This document shows, piece after piece, positions 51,973-62,120 of a stretch of DNA of 64,000 nucleotides. The stretch is from positions 1 through 64,000 of the forward strand of contig JANNKH010000022.1 in NCBI GenBank assembly GCA_031396205.1, written 5' to 3'. A program made the translations under genes and the position numbers. The notes under the pieces are model-generated. The model saw only the letters and a list, made by a program, of their open reading frames with translations. It did no database searches and had not been told where the DNA came from. The DNA comes from CAISIP01 sp031396205 (GTDB lineage: Bacteria > Pseudomonadota > Gammaproteobacteria > Burkholderiales > Burkholderiaceae_C). Position 1 is the first letter of the stretch; the number at the start of each line of letters is the position of its first letter.

Positions 51973-52475
51973 TGGGCACTTCCAAATGGCAGGTATTGCG
52001 TCTGTTTCAATGGACCGTAGACCAGCGTCATGCGTTCGGTCGTGATGTCGACCACCTTGTAATCTGCCACCACGTCGCCCCGGCGCAGCAGATGCGTGCG
52101 GGCATCCTGCGTGACGAAGGCCATAACCTCACCGTCGTCCAGCAACTTGCCCAGATAGCGGAATGGAAGCGGCGGCGCAACCGGCACCGACGCTGGCGCT
52201 GCAGGCGCCTCGGCAACCGGTGGCGGCTGCCAGTTGCGCGCCGCGAACAGGTTGTTGTCCGATGGCGCGTACGGCGCGCGTGTGGCCACCGGCCGCGGCG
52301 TCTCGGGCGTCCCTGGCGATGGGGGGCGCGGCACACGCGTCGACCGGGGCCCGGGCGCGGTCGCACTGGCTGCCGATTCCGGCGCCACCACGCCGGACTG
52401 CGGCAGGTCTACGAACGAGACGACGATGGTCGAAAGCAGACCCAGCCCCAACAGCACATGGCGCAGCGCGGGCAT
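51969..52475 (-). CDS. GspC/PilP-like inner-membrane to secretin coupling protein
   Basis: 168 residues. An N-terminal hydrophobic helix (RHVLLGLGLLSTIVVSFVDL) is followed by a Pro-rich linker (about 30-95) and a C-terminal small beta-domain (about 100-168: FRYLGKLLDDGEVMAFVTQD then VVDITTERMTLVYGP). This is the HR/PilP-type fold that touches the secretin N0 domain. The stop overlaps the secretin start by 4 nt and its ATG follows the PilO-like stop directly. Confidence 0.75.
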   Translation of the reverse strand: MPALRHVLLGLGLLSTIVVSFVDLPQSGVVAPESAASATAPGPRSTRVPRPPSPGTPETPRPVATRAPYAPSDNNLFAARNWQPPPVAEAPAAPASVPVAPPLPFRYLGKLLDDGEVMAFVTQDARTHLLRRGDVVADYKVVDITTERMTLVYGPLKQTQYLPFGSAH

Positions 52476-53018
52476 TCAGGATGCCCTCATGAACAGCGTC
52501 AGCCGTACGCGCGCATCCACGGCGTCCCTGGCCGCATCGTCGCGGCGCAGGCTGAGTTCGTCCAGCGACGCGGACGGCACCGCGTTCATGACGTCGGAGA
52601 GCCAGGCGCGCAGGCGCGGGTAGTCGGAGCGGGCGGGCAACGTGATCTGGTAACGCATCAGCTGCGCGCCCGCGTCCCGTGACAGGCGGTATTCGCCTTG
52701 TGCCAGCGTGACGCCGTTCGCATCCGCAGCACGCTGGATCATCGCGATCGCCTCCAGCGCGCCGGCCGCTGTGGGCAGACCCGCGTAGAAGGCGGTCAAT
52801 TGCCGGCGCTGCGTCTCCTGCGGGTCCGACGATCGGCTGCGATCGGCATGCGCCGAAGCGAGCGCCGCATCAAGCGTGCGCACCTGGGTTCGCACGGGTG
52901 GTGTGGCCAGTAACGCCACGCCGGCCGCAACTGCCATCATTACCAGGGCCAGCGGCAGCGGCCAACCGTGGCGTGCGATCTCAAAACGCCAATGGGCCGC
53001 CAGCAATCCCGCGTTCAC
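52476..53018 (-). CDS. PilO/GspM-like assembly protein
   Basis: 180 residues. A short cytoplasmic N-terminus, one membrane helix (WPLPLALVMMAVAAGVALLA), a helical stretch (TLDAALASAHADRSRSSDPQ) and a small ferredoxin-like domain (GVTLAQGEYRLSRDAGAQLM then YQITLPARSDYPRLRAWLSD). This layout matches PilO or GspM. It pairs with the PilN-like protein encoded just upstream, whose stop overlaps its start by 4 nt. Assignment rests on layout and position rather than a clear motif. Confidence 0.75.
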   Translation of the reverse strand: MNAGLLAAHWRFEIARHGWPLPLALVMMAVAAGVALLATPPVRTQVRTLDAALASAHADRSRSSDPQETQRRQLTAFYAGLPTAAGALEAIAMIQRAADANGVTLAQGEYRLSRDAGAQLMRYQITLPARSDYPRLRAWLSDVMNAVPSASLDELSLRRDDAARDAVDARVRLTLFMRAS

Positions 53019-53551
53019 AGTCCAGGGCTCCAGGTGACGTCCAGCGAGAAACGGATCACCCGGACTGCGCCGGCCATCCGCGCCTCGTGTCCGGACAGCG
53101 TGGCTGACCCGATCCGGGGCGAGGCACCCAGCCTGCTGACGTAGGCCAGTACGTCGGCCATCGACTTCGCCTCACCGGTCAGGCGCAAGCCACGCCCGTG
53201 CCCCTGGCTTTCGACGCTGAGCAGCGCAACCGGTGCATCGGCATGACGCTCGAGCTCCTGCAGCATGGCGTCCCACGGAAGGCGCAATCGAGCAGCGATG
53301 GAGTCCACGGTGGGGATCTCGGCAAGCGGCTGCGCAGCCGGCTCGGCGCGCCGCAGCGCAAGCGATTCCTGCCGCTGGCCCCGCTGCATGCGTGCCTGCC
53401 GGGCTTCGAGGCGCTCGAGATCGTTGCGCGCATCGAGATAGTCCGACAGCGTGACGCCTACCGTAACCAGTCCGGCCAGCAGCAGCACGACGCAGGCCAG
53501 CGATACCGGACGACGCCGGCGAATGAAGTCGATGTCCAACGGTTGAATCAT
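53015..53551 (-). CDS. PilN-like (GspL C-domain-like) assembly protein
   Basis: 178 residues. The N-terminus MIQPLDIDFIRRRRPVSLAC has the 'LDF' element typical of PilN, followed by one membrane helix (VVLLLAGLVTVGVTLSDYLD), a coiled coil (LERLEARQARMQRGQRQESL) and a C-terminal domain (VALLSVESQGHGRGLRLTGE, AKSMADVLAYVSRLG). The overall layout is PilN: a cytoplasmic tail that binds PilM, a helix, and a periplasmic ferredoxin-like fold. It lies 35 nt after the PilM-like gene. Confidence 0.78.
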   Translation of the reverse strand: MIQPLDIDFIRRRRPVSLACVVLLLAGLVTVGVTLSDYLDARNDLERLEARQARMQRGQRQESLALRRAEPAAQPLAEIPTVDSIAARLRLPWDAMLQELERHADAPVALLSVESQGHGRGLRLTGEAKSMADVLAYVSRLGASPRIGSATLSGHEARMAGAVRVIRFSLDVTWSPGL

Positions 53552-53586
53552 GGCGCCGCGAGGGGGAACATCAGCATGGCCGGCCT

Positions 53587-54382
53587 TCAGACACCCAGCG
53601 CCAAGCGGCGGGCGTCGGAACCAAGGCCTGCCAGGCCGGACGGACACAGCCAGGAAAACGGCAGCTCGGCGCTGGTGGCCGGGGGCGCGCCGGTACCTGC
53701 CAGAAACAGCTTGGCGGCGGCAGGCACGCCACCCGCAGCCACACCCATGCGGGCCATCAGGCCGGGCAACACCGCACGCCAGTCGCCATCGAGCCGCTGC
53801 GCGCGCAACGACTGCCATGCGCCGGCACGCAGCAGGCCCAGCGTCAGCCAATCGGATTCGATCAGCCCGAACCAGACCGTGCCGGCGCCCAATCTGGCGC
53901 GCCAGTGGTCCACCGCATGGCCAAAGTACGGCACCACCAGATCCAGCTGCGCACCCGTCCGCGCGCAGGCGGCGTGCAGCGCCTGCACCAGTGCCGCATC
54001 CACCGCGCAGGCCGGGGTTGCGCTGCCCGGCGGCTGCAGCGCGATCATCACCTGCCATTCACCTGCGGCCTTGCCGAAGGTCTCGGCATAGCGCAATTGC
54101 GCAAACGCCGCCAGTTCACTCTGGTGCGTGAGTTCTGGTCGCCATGGCAACAGCTGCCAGCGCAACAGGCTGGCGGACAGCACGACCTGTACCGTTGGCG
54201 GCCGGCCGGTCTCGGCTGCCAGCCACTGTGCCAGCCCGTCGACCGCGTCGCGCCAGGGCACGCGCTCCACCGGGGCGGCGCAGGCGATGCTGTCATGGTC
54301 CACCGCACGGCGCGGCCACAGACCCCGCAACCGGACGCGCACCAGTTGCCGCGCCGAAACGCCGATGCGCCAGCACGGACGA

Positions 54383-54396
<14 letters not shown>
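53587..54396 (-). CDS. PilM/GspL-like cytoplasmic ATPase-fold protein
   Basis: 269 residues without a membrane helix. The start (WSPDRPCWRIGVSARQLVRV) is a shortened actin-like opening, and the middle (VVLSASLLRWQLLPWRPELT, ELAAFAQLRYAETFG) matches PilM/GspL-type cytoplasmic domains of type II secretion loci. It is shorter than typical PilM (about 350) and shows no clear ATP-binding motif. It presumably links the ATPase (GspE) to the PilN-like protein. It overlaps the gspE stop by 14 nt. Confidence 0.7.
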
Positions 54397-56061
<1,665 letters not shown>

Positions 56062-56065
<4 letters not shown>

Positions 56066-57249
56066 GGGACGCTGTCGGCCAGTTGAAAGATGGGCAGATA
56101 CATCAGGATCACAATGCCGCCGATCAGCAGGCCCATCAGCAACATCATCACCGGGCCGATCAGACGGGTCGCCCATTCGGCCCAGCGCGCCATCTCCTCG
56201 TCGTGGAAGGCCGCGACACGTTCCATCATGTCACCCATGTTGCCGGCCCGCTCGCCGACCCGCAGCATGCGCACGGCCACCGCCGTGGTCAGTCCTGCGG
56301 CCTCGAATGCATGCGAGATCGAATGGCCTTCACGAATCTGCCGTGTCGCCACGCTCAGTCGCGAGCGCAATGCGGTGCTCAGCAGGCCCGCGACCATGTC
56401 GAGCGCAGGCACGATCGCAATCCCGCCGCGCAACAGCATGCCCAGGGTCCTGTAGAGCCGTGCCAGCTGGTAGACCCGCATGCGCTCGCCCACGGCCGGC
56501 AGGCGCCACAGCTGGCGTACAACCGCATGCAGCAGCATGCGTGCGCCGCCGCGCAGCATGAATACCACCAATGCGATGGCACCTAGCAGCAACAGCGCCC
56601 CATACTTCTCGACCACCTGACCCCACTGCAGCAACAGGCGCGACAGGAAGGGCAGATCGCCGCCCATGTCTTCATAAATGTGCGAAAAGCGCGGTACCAC
56701 GTAGCCCATCAGGAACAGGATCACCAACGTGCTGACGGCGACCAGCAGTGCCGGATAGATCGCCGCACTGACCAGCTTCGCGCGCAACAGCTCGAGCTGC
56801 GTGGCGTAGTCGATGTACCGCCCCAGGGCCTCGCCCAGGCTGCTCGTACGCTCGCTTGCGCGCACGGTCGCGACGTACAGCGGCGGAAAATCGCGCGCCT
56901 CCTGCTCCAATGTCGCGGAAAAGGGGCGCCCCTGGCGCATGCCGGTGACGATACGCTGCAGCACCTGGCGAACGTCCGCGCGCGGCTCCTTTTCGGTCAG
57001 TGTTTCGATCGCCTCGACAATCGTGATGCCGGCGTCAAGCAGCGACAGAAGTTCGCGGCTGAACAACAGCAGCGGAAAACCGGAGGCGCGCGGCGTGCGC
57101 AATCGCTGGACCAGCGGGGGCCGCGCGACAGACAGGACCGCAAACCCACGCGCCTTTGCCAGACGGGCAGCGTCGCTGGCGTCCGCAGCATCGAGCAACG
57201 TGACGCCAACACCGGCGTCGGCCTTGAGGATCTTGACGGCAAACTGCAT
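56062..57249 (-). CDS. gspF: Type II secretion inner-membrane platform protein GspF
   Basis: 395 residues from the ATG at 57249. Two GspF domains (about 60-190 and 265-390), with the family pattern FSRELLSLLDAGITIVEAIE, GRPFSATLEQEARDFPPLYV, ASERTSSLGEALGRYIDYAT and MLLRGGIAIVPALDMVAGLL, then LRVGERAGNMGDMMERVAAF. Three membrane helices are visible (about 170-195, 220-245 and 365-390). It anchors the rotating platform. It follows gspG directly (2 nt gap) and overlaps gspE by 4 nt. Confidence 0.96.
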
Positions 57250-57251
57250 GG

Positions 57252-57692
57252 CTACCAGTTGACGAGGTCTTCGGCCTCGCCCGTACCACCCGGCTGGCCG
57301 TCCTTGCCATACGAGAGCAGGTCCAACTCGCCATGCTCGCCAGGAAACTTGTACACATAAGCGTGGGACCACGGATCCAGAGGAACGGCCTTCTTGAGAT
57401 AGGGACCCGACCAACGGGTCTCGCCCACCGGCCGTTCGTTGAGCGCAGCCAGACCCTGTTCGGTCGACGGGTAGTGTCCGACGTCAAGACGGTATTGGTC
57501 CAGCGCCTTTTCCAGCGAATCGATCTGCGCACGCGCGGTCTTGACTTCAGACTTGCCGATCTGCGCGAACAATCTGGGCGCCACAAAGCCGGCCAACATA
57601 CCGATGATGACCATCACCACCAGCAGCTCGAGCAGGGTAAAGCCGCAGGCTGCCAGCACCAAAGAGGAACGACGAGGAGAATTCTTGCTCAT
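57252..57692 (-). CDS. gspG: Major type II secretion pseudopilin GspG
   Basis: 146 residues. The leader is longer than usual (MSKNSPRRSSLVLAACG). The mature start is FTLLELLVVMVIIGMLAGFV with Glu5. The G-type domain (AQIDSLEKALDQYRLDVGHY, PSTEQGLAALNERP, W.GPYLKKAVPLDPWSHAY, YKFPGEHGELDLLSYGKDG) includes the Asp-rich C-terminal calcium loop of GspG. First gene of the T2SS operon; the promoter must be in the 240 bp before the divergent transglycosylase gene at 57934. Confidence 0.95.
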   Translation of the reverse strand: MSKNSPRRSSLVLAACGFTLLELLVVMVIIGMLAGFVAPRLFAQIGKSEVKTARAQIDSLEKALDQYRLDVGHYPSTEQGLAALNERPVGETRWSGPYLKKAVPLDPWSHAYVYKFPGEHGELDLLSYGKDGQPGGTGEAEDLVNW

Positions 57693-57933
57693 GGGTGAGA
57701 TTGATAGCGCTGGCGATCCGGTTCTCGGATCCAGCACAACGACGGCATGCGAGGAGAGACCGCAGTATCGAAGCCGCATATGACAAAAGCGTTACCGGAT
57801 ACCCTGATGCGCTTTCATGACAGCTAATAGAGATTGGAATAGTTCTATCGGATCGTCTTCCTGGAGCATTGGCCTGCCAGAACCACGCGCGCGTGTCACA
57901 TGCATGGCACATGGGTGACGCACAATACCCGCC

Positions 57934-58602
57934 ATGTTCGACCGCCCGGAAACATCCGCACCGCAGCACCGCGAGTACCGCTGCGCCAATGGCTTGCTTG
58001 CGACCATGGCGCTGGTGTGGTCGCTGTTGCACATGCAATGCGCAAGTGCCGATGTGTTTGCGTTTCAGGCTGACGACGGCGTCGCGCACTTCAGCGATCA
58101 GCCGACCGATCCTCGATACCGGCTCCTGATGCGCACCGGTGAACCTGTCGCCCGACAGCCGGCGGTCGCTGCGCCACACCTGCTTGCAAACAGGGTCGCT
58201 CCGATGTTGGCGGCGGCAATATCTGCTGCGGCGCAGGCCAATGGAATCGAAGAGGCCTTGCTGCATGCCGTAGTCAAGACGGAATCCGGGTATAACCCGA
58301 GCGCCGTGTCGCCCAAGGGTGCAATGGGCTTGATGCAACTGATGCCGGACACGGCGCGTCGCTATGGGGTCGCAAACCCACTGGATATAAGGCAGAACCT
58401 GAATGGCGGCGCCCGCCATCTCGGCGAACTGATGCAGATGTTCCCGAACAAGCTCGAACTCGCCCTGGCAGCATACAACGCCGGGGCCGGGGCTGTCATC
58501 TCGCATGGCCGGCGCATCCCGCCGTACGCCGAAACGATGCGCTACGTGCCGACCGTGATGCGCAACTACGGGTTGTTGCGTCGCGCAACGACCGAGCGCT
58601 AG
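57934..58602 (+). CDS. Lytic transglycosylase (SLT domain), with DUF4124-like N-terminus
   Basis: 222 residues. A hydrophobic leader (LLATMALVWSLLHMQCASAD) is followed by a DUF4124-type segment (VFAFQADDGVAHFSDQPTDP). The SLT domain (about 85-215) carries the catalytic Glu in HAVVKTESGYNPSAVSPKGA, then MGLMQLMPDTARRYGV, and ends with LALAAYNAGAGAV and YVPTVMRNY. It cleaves peptidoglycan glycan strands in the periplasm. It is divergent from the T2SS operon, so it may open the wall for the secretion machine. It is convergent with the response regulator gene, 12 bp apart. Confidence 0.92.
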   Translation: MFDRPETSAPQHREYRCANGLLATMALVWSLLHMQCASADVFAFQADDGVAHFSDQPTDPRYRLLMRTGEPVARQPAVAAPHLLANRVAPMLAAAISAAAQANGIEEALLHAVVKTESGYNPSAVSPKGAMGLMQLMPDTARRYGVANPLDIRQNLNGGARHLGELMQMFPNKLELALAAYNAGAGAVISHGRRIPPYAETMRYVPTVMRNYGLLRRATTER

Positions 58603-58614
58603 ACCCGCTCCGCG

Positions 58615-59307
58615 CTATTGCCCCTGCGTAGAAAAGCTGTAGCCGCTACCGCGCACGGTCTGTATCAGGATGTCGTGTCCACCCCTGCGTATCGACGCGC
58701 GCAGGCGGCGGATGTGCACGTCGACCGTACGCTCCTCGCCAAAGAAGTGATCGCCCCAAACCTGGTCGAGCAGTTGCGCGCGCGAATGCACCCGATCTGC
58801 GTGCGTCATCAGGAAATGCAACAGCCGGAATTCGGTCGAACCCAGTTCCAGTTCCTCGTCACCCAACATCACACGTTGGGCGATCGGCTCAAGGCGCAAT
58901 CCGGAAACCTCAACCGCGTCATACGTGGTCTGAGGCGCCCGGCGACGCAATACCGCGGAGATTCGTGCCAGCAATTCGCGCGACGAGAAAGGTTTGGTGA
59001 CATAGTCATCAGCGCCGGCTTCAAGCGCCGCGACCTTGTCCCGCACCTCCAGTCGCGCCGTCAACATGATCAGCGGAACAGACCGCGTTCGCCCGTCGCG
59101 ACGGATCCACCGCACCAGGTCGATGCCGGACATGCCCGGCAGCATCCATTCGAGGACAACCATGTTCGGCAATTCGGCGCGTATTCGATCCTGCGCCTGT
59201 TCCGCATTGCCGGCCTGCAGCACGCGGTATCCGGCACGCCCCAGGTTCACCGAAACCATTTGCTGCACGGCATCGTCTTCATCCACGACAAGAATTCGCG
59301 CCGACAT
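58615..59307 (-). CDS. PhoB-like OmpR-family response regulator with Asp-to-Glu substitution
   Basis: 230 residues. The receiver domain (1-120) is PhoB-like: ILVVDEDDAVQQMVSVNLGR, then VVLEWMLPGMSG, VPLIMLTARLEV, DDYVTKPFSS. The normal phospho-acceptor Asp (LLDWMLPG in PhoB) is Glu53, encoded by GAA at 59151-59149. The other active-site residues (E10/D11, T of LTAR, K of TKP) are kept. The winged-helix domain (about 130-225) has the trans_reg_C pattern (ELGSTEFRLLHFLMTHADRV, FFGEERTVDVHIRRLRASIR). The start is the ATG at 59307. No phoR, phoU or pst genes are adjacent. It probably controls phosphate-type genes, perhaps without normal phosphorylation. Confidence 0.9.
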   Translation of the reverse strand: MSARILVVDEDDAVQQMVSVNLGRAGYRVLQAGNAEQAQDRIRAELPNMVVLEWMLPGMSGIDLVRWIRRDGRTRSVPLIMLTARLEVRDKVAALEAGADDYVTKPFSSRELLARISAVLRRRAPQTTYDAVEVSGLRLEPIAQRVMLGDEELELGSTEFRLLHFLMTHADRVHSRAQLLDQVWGDHFFGEERTVDVHIRRLRASIRRGGHDILIQTVRGSGYSFSTQGQ

Positions 59308-59553
59308 GGCAAGCTTTCCGAATTGAAACGAAACGAGCATAGCGAAGGAATGTGACGAAAGAACTGCAGAAAGCCGGGGACCTGTTGCGGCGCTGTCCAG
59401 AAAGCCGCGTCACTGACGTCGAGGTCGACCAGCGCCACCCTACGAAGAAACTGGCTGCGCCGATGGCAGGCCTGCAGTTCGTCAGCCGGCATGCCAGACA
59501 CAACGAACAAGATGGCAGGATCGACGAAGCTCTGCACGGTTACTGCGCCGGCT

Positions 59554-59832
59554 TCAATCGAAAATCTCGTTGAGCCAGGACTTCTTGCGACTGCGCTGGT
59601 GGCGCTGGCCATCGCGGTAGTCGGAGTCTTCAAAGTCGGGTTGTTGGTGCCGCCTCGCCGCTGGCGCAGAAGCCGCAGCGGCGGGTGTGGCTACAGTGGC
59701 TGCCCGATCCAGCAGCTTGTCGAGTTCACCCCGGTCCAGCCAGATGCCGCGACAAGCGGGGCAGTAGTCAATTTCGACACCCTGTCGGTCCGTCATCACC
59801 AGGGTTGTGTCGGGGCAGCTAGGACATTTCAT
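59554..59832 (-). CDS. zf-TFIIB (zinc ribbon) domain protein
   Basis: 92 residues. The N-terminal MKCPSCPDTTLVMTDRQGVE then IDYCPACRGIWLDRGELDKL has two CxxC pairs and the WLDRGEL element of the zf-TFIIB family. The C-terminal half is Ala/Arg/Asp-rich and ends KKSWLNEIFD. The family function is unknown (often encoded near membrane or stress genes). Last gene of a minus-strand unit with HPF, BI-1 and the 56-residue membrane protein. Confidence 0.85.
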   Translation of the reverse strand: MKCPSCPDTTLVMTDRQGVEIDYCPACRGIWLDRGELDKLLDRAATVATPAAAASAPAARRHQQPDFEDSDYRDGQRHQRSRKKSWLNEIFD

Positions 59833-59892
59833 TTGGTTCTTTCGTGAATTTGATAAGCAAGGCGATGAGCGCTGGAATACATGGGGCAGGAC

Positions 59893-60063
59893 TCATTGGA
59901 TCCACGCCACTGCGCTCCCAATCAGGCTCATCGCGCCCACGGCAGCCAGCAGTCTGGCATCGCGCCGGTTTCGTTCCTTGTATGCATGCCATGCGGCATA
60001 CAGAATCGAGAACGCCACTACAAGTCCGCCGATGGCCCTATCCGGAACAATGAGATCATTCAT
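59893..60063 (-). CDS. Small membrane protein, 56 residues
   Basis: MNDLIVPDRAIGGLVVAFSI then LYAAWHAYKERNRRDARLL and AAVGAMSLIGSAVAWIQ. Two hydrophobic segments flank a short Lys/Arg-rich loop, so a helical hairpin in the inner membrane is likely. The ATG at 60063 overlaps the stop of the BI-1 gene by 8 nt, which implies translational coupling. I know no family for it; it may be an accessory of the BI-1 protein. Confidence 0.65.
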   Translation of the reverse strand: MNDLIVPDRAIGGLVVAFSILYAAWHAYKERNRRDARLLAAVGAMSLIGSAVAWIQ

Positions 60064-60763
60064 TGGAGCCACCGAAACCAAAGAGACTCAGCAGACTGGT
60101 AAACAAATTGAACACCGACACATACAGGCTCACGGTGGCCATGAGGTAGTTGGTCTCGCCGCCGTTGACGATGCGGCTGGTCTGGAACAGGATCAAGCCC
60201 GCGGACAACAGGGCCACCATGGCCGATACCGCCAGCGCCAATGCAGGTATCTCCAACAGCATGACTGCAATCCCGGCGACCAGCGCAAGCACCATGCCGA
60301 CGAACAGAAAGCCACCCATGAAACTGAAGTCGCGTCGGGTCAGCAGTGCATAGCTTGAAAGCGCCAGAAAGGTCGCACCGGTGGCGGCCAAAGCAAGGGT
60401 CACGGTTGGTGCGCCGCCGGGCAAAGCCAGGGAATGCGTCAATAACGGCCCCAGCGTGTAACCCATGAAGCCCGTCAAGGCAAATACCACGGGCAAGGCC
60501 CAGGCGCTGTTTTGCAGCTTGTGCACGGCGTACAGCAGGCCGAAGTAGCCCATCAGCGTGATCATCAAGCCGGGTGCTGGAAGTTGCAGCGTGAGCGTGG
60601 TAACGGCCACCCCGGCGCTGAAAAGCAGGGTCATGGCCAGCAGCGCGTAGGTGTTGCGCAAGACCCGCTTGATCTGGTCGGACTGGGAAACACCGCAAGG
60701 TGCCACCACAGCCCGATAGTGTGCCGGGTTGCTTGACGGCAGGGGTGAAGGTGCGTTATTCAT
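60056..60763 (-). CDS. Bax inhibitor-1 / YccA family membrane protein
   Basis: 235 residues with seven predicted membrane helices (VLRNTYALLAMTLLFSAGVA, LMITLMGYFGLLYAV, LPVVFALTGFMGYTLGPLLT, VTLALAATGATFLALSSYAL, FMGGFLFVGMVLALVAGIAV, VSAMVALLSAGLILFQTSRI and a C-terminal helix YVSVFNLFTSLLSLFGFGG). The TSRIVNGGETNYLMATVSLY segment is a hallmark of the family. In bacteria the family (YccA) modulates FtsH and membrane homeostasis. It lies 30 nt after the HPF gene and overlaps the 56-residue membrane protein gene. Confidence 0.93.
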   Translation of the reverse strand: MNNAPSPLPSSNPAHYRAVVAPCGVSQSDQIKRVLRNTYALLAMTLLFSAGVAVTTLTLQLPAPGLMITLMGYFGLLYAVHKLQNSAWALPVVFALTGFMGYTLGPLLTHSLALPGGAPTVTLALAATGATFLALSSYALLTRRDFSFMGGFLFVGMVLALVAGIAVMLLEIPALALAVSAMVALLSAGLILFQTSRIVNGGETNYLMATVSLYVSVFNLFTSLLSLFGFGGSNE

Positions 60764-60793
60764 GGTGTCTTTTTTTTCAAGCTGCTGGATGGT

Positions 60794-61135
60794 CTAGCTG
60801 TCGAGTGCAAGTCTTGCCTCGCGGCTACGCACGGGTTTTTGGGCGCGCTGCAAGCTGCGCGTCAAGGCCCTCGTGGCGCGGCTCAGCGACCGATCCAGCG
60901 CGGTGCGCCAGTCCCGCGCCAGTGACGCAATGACCACGGTGCCGGCCTTGTCGGTTTTGAGTTCCACCAGGCAGCGTTTGTCCACGCCGCCGCGCGGGCC
61001 GTTGACATCTGAGAAATGCACCTTGGCGCGCGGTACAAAGGTCGTCAGGCGGCGCAAGGCAAAGCGCACGCGCTCAACCGACAGGTCGCGCATCGGGCTG
61101 CCATCGGCATCGCGGGATTCAAAAAAAATCTGCAT
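60794..61135 (-). CDS. HPF/RaiA-family ribosome-associated protein
   Basis: 113 residues from the ATG at 61135. MQIFFESRDADGSPMRDLSV then FALRRLTTFVPRAKVHFSDV is the HPF/RaiA beta-alpha fold with one strand pair, and CLVELKTDKAGTVVIASLAR continues it. The Arg-rich C-terminus (TRALTRSLQRAQKPVRSREA) could bind rRNA. HPF proteins hold ribosomes inactive in stress. First gene of the minus-strand unit and divergent from nhaR. Confidence 0.85.
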   Translation of the reverse strand: MQIFFESRDADGSPMRDLSVERVRFALRRLTTFVPRAKVHFSDVNGPRGGVDKRCLVELKTDKAGTVVIASLARDWRTALDRSLSRATRALTRSLQRAQKPVRSREARLALDS

Positions 61136-61171
61136 GGAACTTGCTCCGGTGAGTGAAAGAAGGCGCAACGG

Positions 61172-61194
61172 TAGCGCTTAAATTAGCGCTTAAA
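61172..61194. promoter_or_regulatory. Candidate operator in the hpf/nhaR divergent promoter
   Basis: TAGCGCTTAAA occurs twice, at 61172-61182 and 61184-61194, 12 bp centre to centre. AGCGCT is itself palindromic, so the pair also reads as an inverted repeat (AGCGCT-6-AGCGCT). The region is AT-rich compared with its surroundings. It lies midway between two divergent genes, one of which is a LysR-type regulator. Confidence 0.5.
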
Positions 61195-61235
61195 AAGCAG
61201 ATAATTTCGCATCGTTAATCTTAAAAAACCTGACT

Positions 61236-62120
61236 ATGAGACCTTCCTTCAATTACAAGCATCTGTATTATTTCTGGGTGGTGGCCAAGGAAGGCGGCAT
61301 CTCGCGCGCGGCTGACAAGCTGGACATGGCGGTGCAAACCGTGAGTGCACAGGTGCGTGAACTGGAACGGTCCTTGGGATATGCGCTTCTCAGACCCGCC
61401 GGTCGCGGGCTGATGCTGACCGAGGCCGGTCTGGCCGCCATGCAACAGGCCGACCTGATTTTTCAGCTGGGCGAAAATCTGCCCGCACGGGTGCGCGACG
61501 CAGTGAGTTCGCCGACCGTGCGCTTGGTGGTCGGCATCTCTGACGGTCTGCCCAAGCTCGTGGTGCGCCGCTTGCTGCAGCCGGTGATCCTTGAACCAAA
61601 TTTGCACCTGTTATGCCATGAGGGTGGGTTTGATAGTCTTCTGGGCGATCTCGCCCTGCACCGGTTGGACGTCGTGTTGTCGGACCGACCCGCACCCTCC
61701 AACCCCAACATCAAGCTGTACAGCCACTCTATGGGGTCTTCGTCTATCGGATGGTACGGAACGGCTGCGATGGTTGAAGCCACGCGTTACGACTTTCCGC
61801 AAAGCCTGGGCGATGTTCCCTTGTTGCTACCCACCGCACATACTGCGGTGCGCGACCGCCTAGACCAGTGGTTTGAGCAGCGCGCCATACGGCCACGGAT
61901 CGTGGGCGAGTTTGCGGACAGCGCCTTGCTGAAGACCTTTGGCGCCAGCGGCATGGGCGCGTTTCCGGCGGCTGAGCGGGTGCATGAAGACTTGCTGGCC
62001 CATTACGCAGTGCAGCGCCTGGGCCCCTGTGAGGGGGTTACCGAGCATTTTTTTGCAATTGGCACCGAAAAGAGAGTGCAGCACCCGCTGGTACAGCGCC
62101 TGCTGCAGCCGATGCATTAG
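61236..62120 (+). CDS. nhaR: LysR-family regulator NhaR-like
   Basis: 294 residues. The N-terminal winged helix (FNYKHLYYFWVVAKEGGISR then AADKLDMAVQTVSAQVREL) follows NhaR closely, notably the YKHLYYFW opening. The effector domain (about 95-290) contains VVGISDGLPKLVVRRLLQPV and the RLDVVLSDRP segment of NhaR-type proteins. In enterics NhaR responds to Na+ and alkaline pH, but no Na+/H+ antiporter gene is adjacent here. The divergent hpf/BI-1 operon may be a target. The ATG at 61236 lacks a strong ribosome-binding site. Confidence 0.88.
   Translation: MRPSFNYKHLYYFWVVAKEGGISRAADKLDMAVQTVSAQVRELERSLGYALLRPAGRGLMLTEAGLAAMQQADLIFQLGENLPARVRDAVSSPTVRLVVGISDGLPKLVVRRLLQPVILEPNLHLLCHEGGFDSLLGDLALHRLDVVLSDRPAPSNPNIKLYSHSMGSSSIGWYGTAAMVEATRYDFPQSLGDVPLLLPTAHTAVRDRLDQWFEQRAIRPRIVGEFADSALLKTFGASGMGAFPAAERVHEDLLAHYAVQRLGPCEGVTEHFFAIGTEKRVQHPLVQRLLQPMH

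Noticed and set aside
59341..59553. Possible gene between the response regulator and zinc-ribbon genes
   Set aside because: The minus frame through it (59247-59633) runs into the regulator gene in another frame and resembles no family.
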